A stretch of DNA of 64,000 nt from Anaerovorax odorimutans DSM 5092 (GCF_000426305.1 NZ_AUFC01000002.1:229862-293861); one strand, 5' to 3'. Counted from the stretch's first letter, positions 34,295-44,411 are shown. Notes: generated by a model from the letters alone, not told the origin. Program-made: numbers and translations.

Positions 34295-35812
34295 ATGGAG
34301 AATGTTAAAGAAAACATTTCACGCAAAGCAATAGCCAATAAGCCTATTTCAATAGTATGTATAGTTCTTGTCTTTGCGTTTGTGCTTGTAATGTGCACAA
34401 AACCAGATGCAACTTTAGCTGTAGTAAGTAAAACCTTTGATTACGTAACAGCAATCGTGGGAGTTCCCATTCTTTGGTTTGTATTTATAGGTCTGTTTAT
34501 CACCTTATATTTAGCACTAAGTAAACATGGCAGAATTAAACTAGGTGAAGGTAAACCAGAATATTCTCTCTTTAGTTATATAGGTATGATGATGTGTGCT
34601 GCACTTGCAGCAACAGCTGTATTTTACTCTTTTATAGAATGGTCTTATTATTATGCTGAACCAGCATTTGGAATACAAGCATACAGCAAAGAAGCTGCTG
34701 AACAATCATTATCATATGCATTTTTTCACTGGGGATTTTCAGTACAAGTTGTGTTTGTACTAACTGCAGTTTCTCTGTCTTATGCTTATTATATAAGAAA
34801 GGTTCCTGTTTTGAGAATAGGAGCTACTTGTGAAGCAATGATGGGTAATTTCAAATACAAGAAACAGCTAGGTAAAATAATAGATGCCCTTACGATATTA
34901 AGTATAGTAGGAGGTATGGGCGTATCTCTTGGTGTAGGTGTACCACTCATAACTGCTGGATTAGGAAAAGTCTTTGGTATCTCAACAGGATTTACCACAA
35001 ACGTAATTGTTCTTATAATAATTGCCATCGTATTTTCCATCACATCTGTTATTGGAATAAATAAAGGAATGAAAAGACTTAGTGATTTAACCATGTATAT
35101 TGCCATAATTATGATAGCTTTCATATTTATAGCAGGACCAACAAGCTTTATCATTAAAAATACCACTTATTCAGTAGGAAAAATGTTTAGTAATTATATT
35201 GATATGAGTTTATATACAGACCCTATTGGTAATTCTGGATTCCCTGAAGCAAATACTATTTTCTTATTTACATTAGCATTAAATTATGCAGCGCTTATGG
35301 GAATTTTTATAACAAAAATATCTAAAGGCAGAACTTTAAGAGAATTAATTATTACATGCCTTGTTGGTATAAGTGCTGGAACTTGGATTATGTTTGGAAT
35401 CAACGGAAGCTTTGGATTAGAAGCTGAGCTTTCAGGGAAATTTGCATTATCACAAGCAGAATCAGGTCAGGCAGGTGTTATGGAATTATTAGGAACTTTA
35501 CCTGGAGGTATACTTATTCCTATAATATTTACAATAGCAACCATAGGATTTTTGGCAACTTCACTTGATTCAGCATCATTTACATTAGCAGTTGCAGCCT
35601 CAAAACAGTTGGACGAAAATGGTAATCCTAATCCTAAATTCAGATTACTTTGGTGTCTTGTATTAGCTTTAGTACCATTAAGCATAATGTTTGCAAACGG
35701 TCCTTTCAGCGCAATCAAAACTGTTTGTATCTGTTTATCCGTGCCATTTTTAATAATAATTATAGGCATGTTAATAGGTCTTTTCCGATGGTTTAAAGAG
35801 GATAATTTATAG
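34295..35812 (+). CDS. BCCT family transporter, CaiT-like
   Basis: Twelve-helix carrier of 505 residues of the betaine/carnitine/choline family. It is closest by eye to CaiT, the Na+-independent carnitine/gamma-butyrobetaine exchanger: HGRIKLGEGKPEYS near 80-93, EWSYYYAEPAF near 117, FHWGFSV near 147 and GGMGVSLGVGVPL near 206 align with CaiT segments. Twenty-six bases after the ureohydrolase, sharing its sigma-54 promoter. Likely imports the ureohydrolase substrate, possibly in exchange for product; the true substrate is unknown. Confidence 0.88.
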   Translation: MENVKENISRKAIANKPISIVCIVLVFAFVLVMCTKPDATLAVVSKTFDYVTAIVGVPILWFVFIGLFITLYLALSKHGRIKLGEGKPEYSLFSYIGMMMCAALAATAVFYSFIEWSYYYAEPAFGIQAYSKEAAEQSLSYAFFHWGFSVQVVFVLTAVSLSYAYYIRKVPVLRIGATCEAMMGNFKYKKQLGKIIDALTILSIVGGMGVSLGVGVPLITAGLGKVFGISTGFTTNVIVLIIIAIVFSITSVIGINKGMKRLSDLTMYIAIIMIAFIFIAGPTSFIIKNTTYSVGKMFSNYIDMSLYTDPIGNSGFPEANTIFLFTLALNYAALMGIFITKISKGRTLRELIITCLVGISAGTWIMFGINGSFGLEAELSGKFALSQAESGQAGVMELLGTLPGGILIPIIFTIATIGFLATSLDSASFTLAVAASKQLDENGNPNPKFRLLWCLVLALVPLSIMFANGPFSAIKTVCICLSVPFLIIIIGMLIGLFRWFKEDNL

Positions 35813-35878
35813 AGTTCAAGATAAATCATAATATATCTATAATCAATTTATCACTCAATTAAGAGTTCAATTAAATAT

Positions 35879-35930
35879 AATAATAAAAATGTGGAATTAA
35901 ATTAAATTTTAACTCCACATTTTTATTATT
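35879..35930 (+). terminator. intrinsic terminator after BCCT gene
   Basis: A 17-base arm ending ATGTGGA (35879-35895) pairs with TCCACAT...(35914-35930), the distal arm being T-rich. Symmetric, so it could also stop transcription from the right. Confidence 0.8.
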
Positions 35931-36687
35931 ACTATACCACAATATTATAGTCGTAAATAATACATAAAAACGTATACATATATTAATTAATCACACAAAT
36001 TTATTTTTTAATTTAATATATAATAAACTAATTATTTTTAGAAAAAATAGTTTCTCAATTAAATACAATACAATTTAGATTTCTTACATGCATATATGCA
36101 TGTTTTTAATAAGTTGTAGATTGATCGCTTAACATTAACGATGTTTTATATTACTTTTTAAAAAAAATCGCTTAAAACGCAAAATAAAGCCTCATATTTT
36201 TAAAACGTTAAAATTGATTGATTTTTAGCCAATTTATAATTATTTTATTAAAAATAGCTAAAAAGTAAGATAAAAGTTAAATATAAGGAAGATGTAAATA
36301 AAAAATAATTTTTCATTAAAAATCAAAGCTAAAGTGCAATAAATATATAATCATTAAACATTAAAAGAAGTAATTTAGAAAAATAACAGAAAAGAAAAGT
36401 ATAAATGATATAGAATAAAAATTATATATCTAATAATAAATAATATATATTAATAAAACAAGAATTTACATGAAAAAGACAAAAAAGCTGGAAATAAAGC
36501 CTCAAGGGGTTTTATTATGCAAAAAACTTTAGTAACTATTCCGAAAAGTTAGATTTTAGGAATAGTTATATTCCCAATTAAAAGCTTGCTCATCCTCTAC
36601 TAGCGGCCTTTATTACTTAAATTTTTTACTATTTATATAATAAGTTATCAATTATTTTTGATTTTAAATACTAGTTTAACTTATGAA
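35931..36687. other. gene-free gap between converging gene blocks
   Basis: No open reading frame with a ribosome site is convincing here. The gap is very AT-rich and holds an 18-bp palindrome ACATGCATATATGCATGT (36086-36103) followed by TTTTT, a 13-bp direct repeat AAATAAAGCCTCA at 36182-36194 and 36492-36504, and the dif-like site at 36533-36568. Genes on both sides point into it. Confidence 0.7.
36533..36568. other. dif-like Xer recombination site (candidate)
   Basis: Left arm TAACTATTCCGAAAA (36533-36547), six-base centre GTTAGA (36548-36553), right arm TTTTAGGAATAGTTA (36554-36568). The arms are inverted repeats with one mismatch in 15, and the centre is asymmetric, as in sites of single-recombinase Xer systems. 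The string TTCCGAAAA also occurs in the streptococcal difSL left arm as remembered. It lies at the point where gene direction switches. A hairpin terminator for mprF is the main alternative. Confidence 0.55.
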
Positions 36688-39264
36688 TTAATTTTTAACG
36701 CCCTTTTTATTTTTATTTACAAGTAATGAAAGTTCCAAAAATAATGCCGGTAAAAAAATCAACTGCGGATAAGCTAAGTATCTTGGCTCCCAATTGGGAT
36801 CGAATTTATCTTTAAACTTTCTTAATCCTTCGAAACTATAAATCTTCATTCCATGTTTAGAAACAAAATTAGCCATTTTTTCAACTCTGTGCGATTGTGG
36901 AGCATATCCAACTTTAGACAGCGGTGCAACTCCCAAACTAAAATATTTATATCCTTTTTCCTTAAAATAAATAAGTGATTTGATAAAAATAAAATCCATT
37001 GTTGAATTAGGTACCTCATTTCTAAATCTCATTAAATCAATACCAACATTATCCTTTACTTGTTCTTGGCACATTAAAGAAACAAATGCAATAATTTTAT
37101 TTTCCGATATATTCTTTACAATTGCTATAGGAGCTTTCTGTAAATATGATCTGTCAAACCACCCTACAGAAAAGCCCATTTCCTTTCGTTTCCCTAGCCA
37201 CTCTAAAGAAATGCCCTCTAATTCATCCAAGAAGTCATTATTAAAAGGAGGTTCTAAAACTTCAAAACCATATCCGTCTCTTTCAAAGCGTTTTACTATA
37301 TTTCTAAAATTCCTTCGATTAGAACCTATCATTTCAAATTTTTGTAAATTCACAATTGCCTCTTCTCCCTGCTTAAAGAAATAATAACCATTGTCATGAT
37401 ACATTGATAAATTACTTTCATTAACTTCATAAAATACTACACGGTAACCATAACTATCCATAAATCTTTGAAATTCTTGAATACCATCAGATAAAAAAGA
37501 GTTTTCACCCACTGGATCTCCTAAAACAATCGCTTTATTTGAATATATCGAATAAGCAATCAGAACTTGATTATCAACAGCCCAAAATAAATTCTTATCA
37601 CCAAGATAAATCAAATGGCTTAGATGATGCCCTTTATATTTTTTCAAAAATAAATTTAGCCTTTCAGATTCCATATTTTCAAAACGCAAATCATTTTCAA
37701 TTCTTTTACGTTTAAAATACCATACAATAATAAATATCAAAAAAATTGAATAAACAATTATGCCAGAATGTATAAATGCATTGATATTATGAAATATAAT
37801 ATGAGGATAATGAAATCTGTTTATATAATCCGAAAACAATATGTGACTTACTTTTAGATATGCTATTAAAAGTATAAATACACTAAGTGCAATAGTTATT
37901 AAATGACTTGGCTTTATAATGATACTTTCACGATAAAAATTAGTCTTTGACAAACGCATAATAGCCATAGATATTACTATAAAGATTAATTCTTCTACAT
38001 CAAGTCCTTTAATAAAAGTAAAAATGCCTCCGGCTAATAACAAAGTCATTGCCACATAATAAGATCGTTTTACACGATTAAAAATCTCTTTTGAAGTAAT
38101 TATAAGCATTAATCCAATTGCAATAGAAAAACTTCGTGAATATTGTAAAAATGGAATAGAAATAATATCTGAAATCAATTTACTCCTTGTAATCAAGCTT
38201 GGTGTTAATGCTGAAATTAAAAGAACAATACCACAAGTAATTACAATAATAGTCATGGTAGTTGCAACAAATTGTCCATATACATTAGATTTAATTACGT
38301 AACCCTTCTCTTCTGCTTTCTTAAGTACTTGTAACGAAAATACTATAATCGCAAGAGCTGAAGGAGTAAAATAATAAAAAATACGATATAGAATAACAAC
38401 ACTTAATGCTTCATTGGGGGTTAAGCCCATATTTTGCAGCCCAATAATTGCAATCAAATCAAAAGATCCAATTCCACCAGGCAAAAAACTTACTATACCT
38501 GTTATGGATGATATAACAAAAACTGAAATTACATTAATAAAATTCAAATCACTATGGAAATATGTAGTTATAGTAAAGAAAAGAACACTAGCTAATCCCC
38601 ACTCTATTATAGAAACGACTGCCAATTTAAACTTCAATTTTATAAGTCTTGATATACCAAAAGTAACTGCCCATTGTTTTAATTGTTTTATAATTTTTTC
38701 CATGAAAAAATAGAATATAAAATAAAAGCTAAAACCTACTAAAAAAATCAATAACCATTTATGTTGATTAATTTGCAAATAAGTATTATGAAAATTAATC
38801 AAAGTAAAAATAGAGAAAAAACATAATCCTGTAATTGACGATGTCATTATAACACCATTATAAAAAAGCATTTCTTTCAACTCAATATTATGTTTTTTTA
38901 ATAATAAAGTTTTTACAGATGCTCCCGTTAATCCCCCTAATCCAAGTAACGTATTCAAAGAATTAGCTACAAAAGATATACTAAAAAGATACTTCTTTTC
39001 AATTTCGTATTTAAATTCCTTCAATCCAAACACATCATATAAAACCATGGAAACAGAAGCAATAATCCCTAATATTAAAAATAAAATAATATATTGTATT
39101 GGAATTAAACGTATAATATGTAATGTAGAAGTAATATGTATGCTTTGAATTTGACTTTTACCTTCAAGTAGAATTAATAAAATTAGCACAAAAGCAAAAA
39201 TAAGTTTTAATAAATTTTTATAATATTTTAAAATGAAAATTGAAACTTTTTTAAAAACATTCAT
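36688..39264 (-). CDS. mprF: phosphatidylglycerol lysyltransferase/flippase
   Basis: Bifunctional membrane protein of 858 residues: an N-terminal flippase region of some 13 helices (about 1-515, containing FLPGGIGSFDLIAIIGL near 258) and a cytoplasmic C-terminal aminoacyl-tRNA-dependent synthase (DUF2156/GNAT-like, about 535-850, with GDPVG near 581). It adds lysine or alanine to phosphatidylglycerol and flips it outward, lowering surface charge against cationic peptides. Length matches S. aureus MprF (840). GGAG precedes the ATG. Amino acid specificity is not readable here. Confidence 0.93.
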   Translation of the reverse strand: MNVFKKVSIFILKYYKNLLKLIFAFVLILLILLEGKSQIQSIHITSTLHIIRLIPIQYIILFLILGIIASVSMVLYDVFGLKEFKYEIEKKYLFSISFVANSLNTLLGLGGLTGASVKTLLLKKHNIELKEMLFYNGVIMTSSITGLCFFSIFTLINFHNTYLQINQHKWLLIFLVGFSFYFIFYFFMEKIIKQLKQWAVTFGISRLIKLKFKLAVVSIIEWGLASVLFFTITTYFHSDLNFINVISVFVISSITGIVSFLPGGIGSFDLIAIIGLQNMGLTPNEALSVVILYRIFYYFTPSALAIIVFSLQVLKKAEEKGYVIKSNVYGQFVATTMTIIVITCGIVLLISALTPSLITRSKLISDIISIPFLQYSRSFSIAIGLMLIITSKEIFNRVKRSYYVAMTLLLAGGIFTFIKGLDVEELIFIVISMAIMRLSKTNFYRESIIIKPSHLITIALSVFILLIAYLKVSHILFSDYINRFHYPHIIFHNINAFIHSGIIVYSIFLIFIIVWYFKRKRIENDLRFENMESERLNLFLKKYKGHHLSHLIYLGDKNLFWAVDNQVLIAYSIYSNKAIVLGDPVGENSFLSDGIQEFQRFMDSYGYRVVFYEVNESNLSMYHDNGYYFFKQGEEAIVNLQKFEMIGSNRRNFRNIVKRFERDGYGFEVLEPPFNNDFLDELEGISLEWLGKRKEMGFSVGWFDRSYLQKAPIAIVKNISENKIIAFVSLMCQEQVKDNVGIDLMRFRNEVPNSTMDFIFIKSLIYFKEKGYKYFSLGVAPLSKVGYAPQSHRVEKMANFVSKHGMKIYSFEGLRKFKDKFDPNWEPRYLAYPQLIFLPALFLELSLLVNKNKKGVKN

Positions 39265-39286
39265 AACAATCTCCTACAACGTCTTT

Positions 39287-39721
39287 TTATTTTTTATTTA
39301 CTCTATCCAAATAGCTTTGTAATATAATAACAGCAGCCTGTTTATCAATTACGTCTTTTCTCTTTTTTCTGCTGATATCAGCTGCAATTAAAACTTTTTC
39401 CGCCATTACTGTAGTAAATCTTTCATCTTGATAAATTATACCCACATTTGTAATTCCTGTACTGCGCATTTTATTTTCCAGCATTTCTTTAAACTCATAA
39501 ACTTTTTCAGTTTGTATACTATCTGTACCATTTAAATTTTTAGGAAGTCCAATTACAATAGTTGTACAATTATGTTCTTTTACAAGATTTATTACTTTAT
39601 CACAATCTTTTCTGATTCCTATGCGACTAATGGTCATTAACCCTTGTGCTGTTATTAATAATTCATCACTAAGTGCAACTCCAATTGTTTTATCACCAAC
39701 ATCCAATGCTATTATCTTCAT
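39287..39721 (-). CDS. ruvX: Holliday junction resolvase-like RuvX/YqgF
   Basis: RNase H-fold nuclease of 144 residues implicated in pre-16S rRNA 5' processing. ALDVGDKTIGVALSDE near 4-19, VIGLPKNLNG near 56-65, and YQDERFTTVMAE near 99 carry the catalytic acids. Lies between ireB and mprF in the conserved alaS-ireB-ruvX order. Confidence 0.95.
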   Translation of the reverse strand: MKIIALDVGDKTIGVALSDELLITAQGLMTISRIGIRKDCDKVINLVKEHNCTTIVIGLPKNLNGTDSIQTEKVYEFKEMLENKMRSTGITNVGIIYQDERFTTVMAEKVLIAADISRKKRKDVIDKQAAVIILQSYLDRVNKK

Positions 39722-39797
39722 TTTTATTTCAACCTCTTCCTTTTCTGTTTAAGTAAATTATAGAATTAAAAGTAAACTTAAATTTATTTTTTAATAG

Positions 39798-39829
39798 AAA
39801 AATAAAAGCGAACCAAAAGTTCGCTTTTA
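39798..39829 (-). terminator. intrinsic terminator after ireB
   Basis: On -, AAAAGCGAAC, loop of five, GTTCGCTTTT then ATTTTT. It separates ireB from ruvX. Confidence 0.9.
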
Positions 39830-39834
39830 GATTA

Positions 39835-40083
39835 TTATTTTTTTAAAAATGACCTTAGCAATTCTTCAACCAAGTCATCCCTCTCTATATGTCTTATAAC
39901 ATTCCTTGCATTATTATGACCTGTAATATAAGAAGGGTCTCCGGACAAAATATATCCAACCATTTGATCAATGGCATTATAGCCTTTTTCTTCTAAAGCA
40001 TCATAGACCAACCTTAAAATATCTTCAGTTGTGTTACGTTGATCCACTTCTGAACTGTTAAACAATATAGTATTTCTGTCCAT
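39835..40083 (-). CDS. IreB family regulatory phosphoprotein (UPF0297)
   Basis: Eighty-two residue soluble protein with the family core [20 protein letters not shown] and [21 protein letters not shown]. In Enterococcus IreB is a substrate of the Ser/Thr kinase IreK and influences cephalosporin tolerance. ATG at 40083 follows AGGTGAG; an in-frame GTG nine bases upstream lies within that site. Standard neighbour of alaS and ruvX. Confidence 0.93.
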   Translation of the reverse strand: MDRNTILFNSSEVDQRNTTEDILRLVYDALEEKGYNAIDQMVGYILSGDPSYITGHNNARNVIRHIERDDLVEELLRSFLKK

Positions 40084-40198
40084 CCTTCTCACCTACTTTC
40101 CTATGTTGTTTATTATAACAAAACAATTGTAGTGTAAACAAGGGCATATTAAAATTTTAACATTGTTGTAACAATAACAATATAATATTACAATTATA

Positions 40199-42820
40199 TT
40201 ACAATAATGATTTAGCTACATTAAAGGCATCATCTATTTTAGAAGGATCTTTTCCTCCTGCCTGAGCCATATCGGCTTTTCCGCCGCCACCACCACCGGC
40301 TGCTGCTGCAATTTTTTTAATCATATTACCTGCATGATAACCTTTTTCCAATAAATCATCTGTAATAGATGCCATAAATGTAACTTTACCATCATTTACA
40401 GTAGCAAAAACAATTATAATTCCTTTATTATTATTTTTAATATCATCTGAAAGATTTCTTAAATCATTGATGGAGTAATCATTAAATTTCTTTGTTATTA
40501 ATTTTACTCCATTAATCTCTAATGCTTCTTCATATATCTTATCAAGTGAATTAGTCATAGACTTTTTCTTAAATTCTTCCAATTCTTTTTTATATGCTTT
40601 AGCTTCATCTATTAAATTATTTATTTTCGTCAGAATACCTGCTGTATTAGTTTTTAAACTATCCCCAGCTGATTGAATTATCTGCTCATTTTCATTTGAT
40701 TTTTTATATAATCCCATAGCTGTTACTGCTTCAATTCTTCTAACCCCAGCAGCTACACCGTTTTCACTGATAATCTTGAAAGCACCAATCTGTCCTGAGT
40801 TATCAACGTGTGTTCCTCCGCACAGTTCTAAACTATATTCACCAACAGAAACAACTCTTACAATATCACCGTATTTTTCTCCAAATAATGCTGTAACTCC
40901 TTTATTAAGAGCATCTGCTATTTTCATTTCTTCTACTTTTACAGGTAAAAATTCAGAAATTTTTTCATTCACAATCGTCTCGACTTTTTCTAAATTTTCC
41001 TTTGATATAGCTTCAAAATGTGAAAAATCAAATCTTAATGAATCTGAGGTTACATTAGATCCTGCTTGTTCAATATGTTTCCCAAGGACTTGCCTTAAGG
41101 CTTTATGAAGAATATGAGTTGCAGTATGATTTCTTGCAGTATTATTTCTATTTATTTTATCAACAGCTCCTGTAACTTCATTCCCTATATTTAATTCACC
41201 AGATATTACTTTTACTTTATGAAGAAATAAACCTTTTAATTTAGAAACAGAACTCACTCCTAGCCTGCAATTATCATTATAAATTACACCAGTATCTGAA
41301 GCCTGTCCACCACTTTCCGCATAAAATGGTGTTTTATCCAAAATTACAATAGCTGAGTCTCCTTCTATAATTTTATCTCTAGACTGTTTGTCTACAAAGA
41401 TAGACTTTACTGTACTTTGACTTTGTAAATTATTATAACCAATAAATTGAGTTTTTGAATCTTCATCTAAATCTAAAAATTCATCAGACCAACCTGCATC
41501 TGTATCTGATTTCCTTGCAGAACGCGCCAATTCCTTTTGCTTCGCCATATGTTCATTAAATCCATCCATGTCCACAGAGCAATGATTTTCTTCTAATATC
41601 TCCTGCGTTAACTCTACAGGAAAACCATAAGTATCATAAAGCTTAAAAGCTTGTTCACCGCTTAATATATTTGATTTATTTAATTTCAACTCTTCAACAA
41701 AATCATTTAATATAATTGTTCCTTGATCTATTGTAGAACTGAATTTTTCCTCTTCTATACTTAAAATTTTATAAATATAATCTTTCTTTTCTTCCAATTC
41801 AGGATAAGCTAAGCCTGATATTTCAATTACTTTCTTTGATAATTCAGCAAGAAATGAGCCTTCAATTCCTAACAATTTTCCATGTCTTGCTGCTCTTCTT
41901 AATAATCTTCTTAGAACATATCCCCTTCCCTCATTGCTCGGCATAATACCATCAGCAATCATAAAAGTAACTGAACGAATGTGATCTGTTATAATTCTAA
42001 TGGAGATATCGGTTTTTGCCTTTCCTCTTTCATACTTTACTTTACATAGGTTCACAACTTCATCTAAAATATATTTAATTGTATCTACGTCAAATATAGA
42101 ATCTACATTCTGCATGATACATGCTAAACGTTCAAGACCCATACCAGTGTCAATATTTGGATGTGCTAATGGAGTATAATTCCCATTTTCATCTTTATTG
42201 AATTGTGTGAATACATGATTCCAAAATTCTACATATCTATCACATTCACAACCAGGTTTACAATCAGGATTATCGCATCCATACTTTTCACCTCTGTCAA
42301 AATATATTTCAGAACATGGTCCGCATGGGCCTATACCTATTTCCCAAAAATTATCATCTTTACCAAGAGGAACAATTCGTTCTTCAGGTAAACCGATTTT
42401 ATTTTTCCAGATTTCTACAGCTTCATTATCTTCTTCATAAACACTTGCCCATATTTTTTCTACTGGCATTTTGAGTACTTCAGTTATAAATTCCCAACCC
42501 CAAGTTATAGATTCTTCTTTAAAATAGTCTCCAAAGGAGAAGCTTCCAAGCATTTCAAAAAAAGTACCATGTCTTGCTGTATATCCTACATTTTCTATAT
42601 CACCTGTTCTGATACATTTTTGACAAGTTGTCATTCTTTTGCTTGGCGGCGTTTCTAATCCTGCAAAATATGGTTTCAGAGGAGCCATTCCAGAATTTAT
42701 TATAAGTAAGCTCTTGTCTTTCTCTGGAACTAAAGAAAAACTCTTTTTTGCATAATGTCCTTTGCTTTTATAAAACTCCTGAAACATACTTCTTAACTGA
42801 TTTAGCCCTAATTGCTCCAT
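40199..42820 (-). CDS. alaS: alanine--tRNA ligase
   Basis: Class II synthetase of 873 residues. Motif-bearing N-terminus (FYKSKGHY, SLLIINSGMAPLKPYF, RHGTFFEMLG), a zinc-bearing editing domain with HTATHILH near 567 and CGGTHVD near 671, and a C-terminal DHHA1 domain with a glycine-rich end. It also clears mischarged Ser/Gly from tRNA-Ala. GGAGG lies nine bases before ATG. No T-box antiterminator motif is visible in the 278-base upstream gap. Confidence 0.98.
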   Translation of the reverse strand: MEQLGLNQLRSMFQEFYKSKGHYAKKSFSLVPEKDKSLLIINSGMAPLKPYFAGLETPPSKRMTTCQKCIRTGDIENVGYTARHGTFFEMLGSFSFGDYFKEESITWGWEFITEVLKMPVEKIWASVYEEDNEAVEIWKNKIGLPEERIVPLGKDDNFWEIGIGPCGPCSEIYFDRGEKYGCDNPDCKPGCECDRYVEFWNHVFTQFNKDENGNYTPLAHPNIDTGMGLERLACIMQNVDSIFDVDTIKYILDEVVNLCKVKYERGKAKTDISIRIITDHIRSVTFMIADGIMPSNEGRGYVLRRLLRRAARHGKLLGIEGSFLAELSKKVIEISGLAYPELEEKKDYIYKILSIEEEKFSSTIDQGTIILNDFVEELKLNKSNILSGEQAFKLYDTYGFPVELTQEILEENHCSVDMDGFNEHMAKQKELARSARKSDTDAGWSDEFLDLDEDSKTQFIGYNNLQSQSTVKSIFVDKQSRDKIIEGDSAIVILDKTPFYAESGGQASDTGVIYNDNCRLGVSSVSKLKGLFLHKVKVISGELNIGNEVTGAVDKINRNNTARNHTATHILHKALRQVLGKHIEQAGSNVTSDSLRFDFSHFEAISKENLEKVETIVNEKISEFLPVKVEEMKIADALNKGVTALFGEKYGDIVRVVSVGEYSLELCGGTHVDNSGQIGAFKIISENGVAAGVRRIEAVTAMGLYKKSNENEQIIQSAGDSLKTNTAGILTKINNLIDEAKAYKKELEEFKKKSMTNSLDKIYEEALEINGVKLITKKFNDYSINDLRNLSDDIKNNNKGIIIVFATVNDGKVTFMASITDDLLEKGYHAGNMIKKIAAAAGGGGGGKADMAQAGGKDPSKIDDAFNVAKSLL

Positions 42821-43066
42821 ATATCGTAAACCTCCTAATAATTATTAATTATATATGTAACATCTTAATTCATACAAAATCTAAATTATTCAATAAAAAA
42901 AGACAATATATTATTACACTAATTTAAAAATTATATCATATTTTTACAAGTCTTTCTAGTTTTTATATATAAAAAGAAATCAAAGATTTATTTGTCATAT
43001 TGAAGTTGACAATCTAAATTTAAGATAAATTGCTAATATTGTTCTAAAAATAATAATTAATAAAAT

Positions 43067-43092
43067 AATAAAAGCGCATCAGCGCTTTTATT
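43067..43092 (-). terminator. intrinsic terminator
   Basis: On -, TAAAAGCGC, loop TGAT, GCGCTTTTA followed by TTA-rich sequence, directly after the small gene at 43099. Confidence 0.85.
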
Positions 43093-43098
43093 TAAATA

Positions 43099-43287
43099 CT
43101 ATCTCATATTTCTAATGGTTTGACCAATATCTTCAGCTACATTTGCCATATCATCAGTTGCTCTATTAATAGATTTTCTGAGTTTTTTCTGATTGCTTGG
43201 AGGCATATTCATATAAGCATAATAACCTACCAATCCTCCGGCAAGTCCTAATCCCAATGCACACGAAAAAACATTTCTACATTTCAT
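43099..43287 (-). CDS. small YtxH-like membrane-anchored protein
   Basis: Sixty-two residues: an N-terminal glycine-rich hydrophobic segment (about 9-28, ALGLGLAGGLVGYYAYM) and a basic helical tail (KKLRKSINRATDDMANVAEDIG). The layout resembles short YtxH/DUF-type proteins, not firmly assigned. AAAGGAG and a terminator right after it support expression as a single gene. Confidence 0.6.
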   Translation of the reverse strand: MKCRNVFSCALGLGLAGGLVGYYAYMNMPPSNQKKLRKSINRATDDMANVAEDIGQTIRNMR

Positions 43288-43443
43288 AGTACTTTTCTCC
43301 TTTTCTTATAACTAAAAATTATACTTATTTAATGTTTTTATTTTGCCCACTAATTAGAAAAATTATGATATGATATTTTTTATAAGTTATAAAATCGTAT
43401 TTATATTAAATAATTTAACATTTATATTTAGGAGAATTAAAAT

Positions 43444-44400
43444 ATGAAAAAAAATATTTTAGGGAAAACAGGTTTAGAGGTAACGCCAATAGGTTTTGGG
43501 GTTTTAACTATGGGAAATACCCAACTAAACTTAAGTCTTGAAGATGGCTCTGATGTATTAAGATATGCTTTGGAAAAAGGAATAAATTTTCTCGATACAG
43601 CTCAATACTATGAAACTTATCCATATATAAAAAAAGCATTAAAAGGTACAAATTTTGATCCTATTATTGCGTCCAAATGTCTTGACCCAGGATATGAGGA
43701 TATGAAATTTGCTATAGAAGAAGCAAGAAAAGAAATGGATCGTGATGTTATTGATATTTTTCTTTTACATGAAGTTAGAAGTGATCCTGATTTTGAAAAC
43801 AGAGCCGGAGCATGGGAATATTTACAAGAAGCAAAAGCCAAAGGTCTTGTTAAAGCTATTGGCGTTTCTACCCATCATATTGATGTGGCTGAGAAAATCT
43901 CTTCAATAAAAGAAATGGATGTACTTTTTCCTCTTATTAATTTTCAAAGTTTAGGCATAAGAAAAGGAGCAGAAGCTGGTACAAAAGAGGAAATGTCTGC
44001 TGCCATAAAGAAAGCTGCTATTTCAAATATTGGAGTTTTTGCAATGAAAGTTTTCGGAGGAGGAAATTTAACAGGCCATTATTTAGAGGCTCTTAATTAT
44101 GTTAAAAACTTAGAAGGAATTTCATCAATGATGATAGGCTTTGGCTATAAAGAAGAAATTGATAGAATTATAGAATATGCTGAAAATACTATTGATCCCA
44201 ATTATATTCCTGACATTTCAAATAAAAAAATAACAATTGATCTTAGCACTTGTGAAGGTTGTGGAGCATGTATTAAAAGATGTCCAAATAAAGCTATTTA
44301 CAGGAATTCAGACGGACTTGCTGAAATAAATTATGAAATTTGTCTTAATTGCGGATATTGCGCTCCAAAATGTCCTGTACGAGCAATTATTATGTTATAA
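43444..44400 (+). CDS. aldo/keto reductase with C-terminal 2[4Fe-4S] ferredoxin domain
   Basis: AKR TIM barrel (about 1-250; GKTGLEVTPIGFG, FLDTAQYYETYP, IGVSTHHID) fused to a bacterial ferredoxin domain (about 262-318) with two CxxCxxCxxxCP clusters, CEGCGACIKRCP and CLNCGYCAPKCP. Such fusions are typical of strict anaerobes and probably couple ferredoxin to an NAD(P)H-type carbonyl reduction; the substrate is unknown. It is the only + gene right of 36 kb. GGAG precedes the ATG by eight bases. Confidence 0.9.
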   Translation: MKKNILGKTGLEVTPIGFGVLTMGNTQLNLSLEDGSDVLRYALEKGINFLDTAQYYETYPYIKKALKGTNFDPIIASKCLDPGYEDMKFAIEEARKEMDRDVIDIFLLHEVRSDPDFENRAGAWEYLQEAKAKGLVKAIGVSTHHIDVAEKISSIKEMDVLFPLINFQSLGIRKGAEAGTKEEMSAAIKKAAISNIGVFAMKVFGGGNLTGHYLEALNYVKNLEGISSMMIGFGYKEEIDRIIEYAENTIDPNYIPDISNKKITIDLSTCEGCGACIKRCPNKAIYRNSDGLAEINYEICLNCGYCAPKCPVRAIIML

Positions 44401-44411
44401 TTTTACTATGA

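Noticed and set aside
36517..36552. Short frame MQKTLVTIPKS with GGGG upstream, like a serine recombinase start
   Set aside because: Only 11 codons, ends inside the dif-like site, no continuation in any frame; chance in AT-rich DNA is simplest.
42821..43066. Possible T-box leader of alaS
   Set aside because: No antiterminator motif or terminator hairpin pair could be found before alaS.
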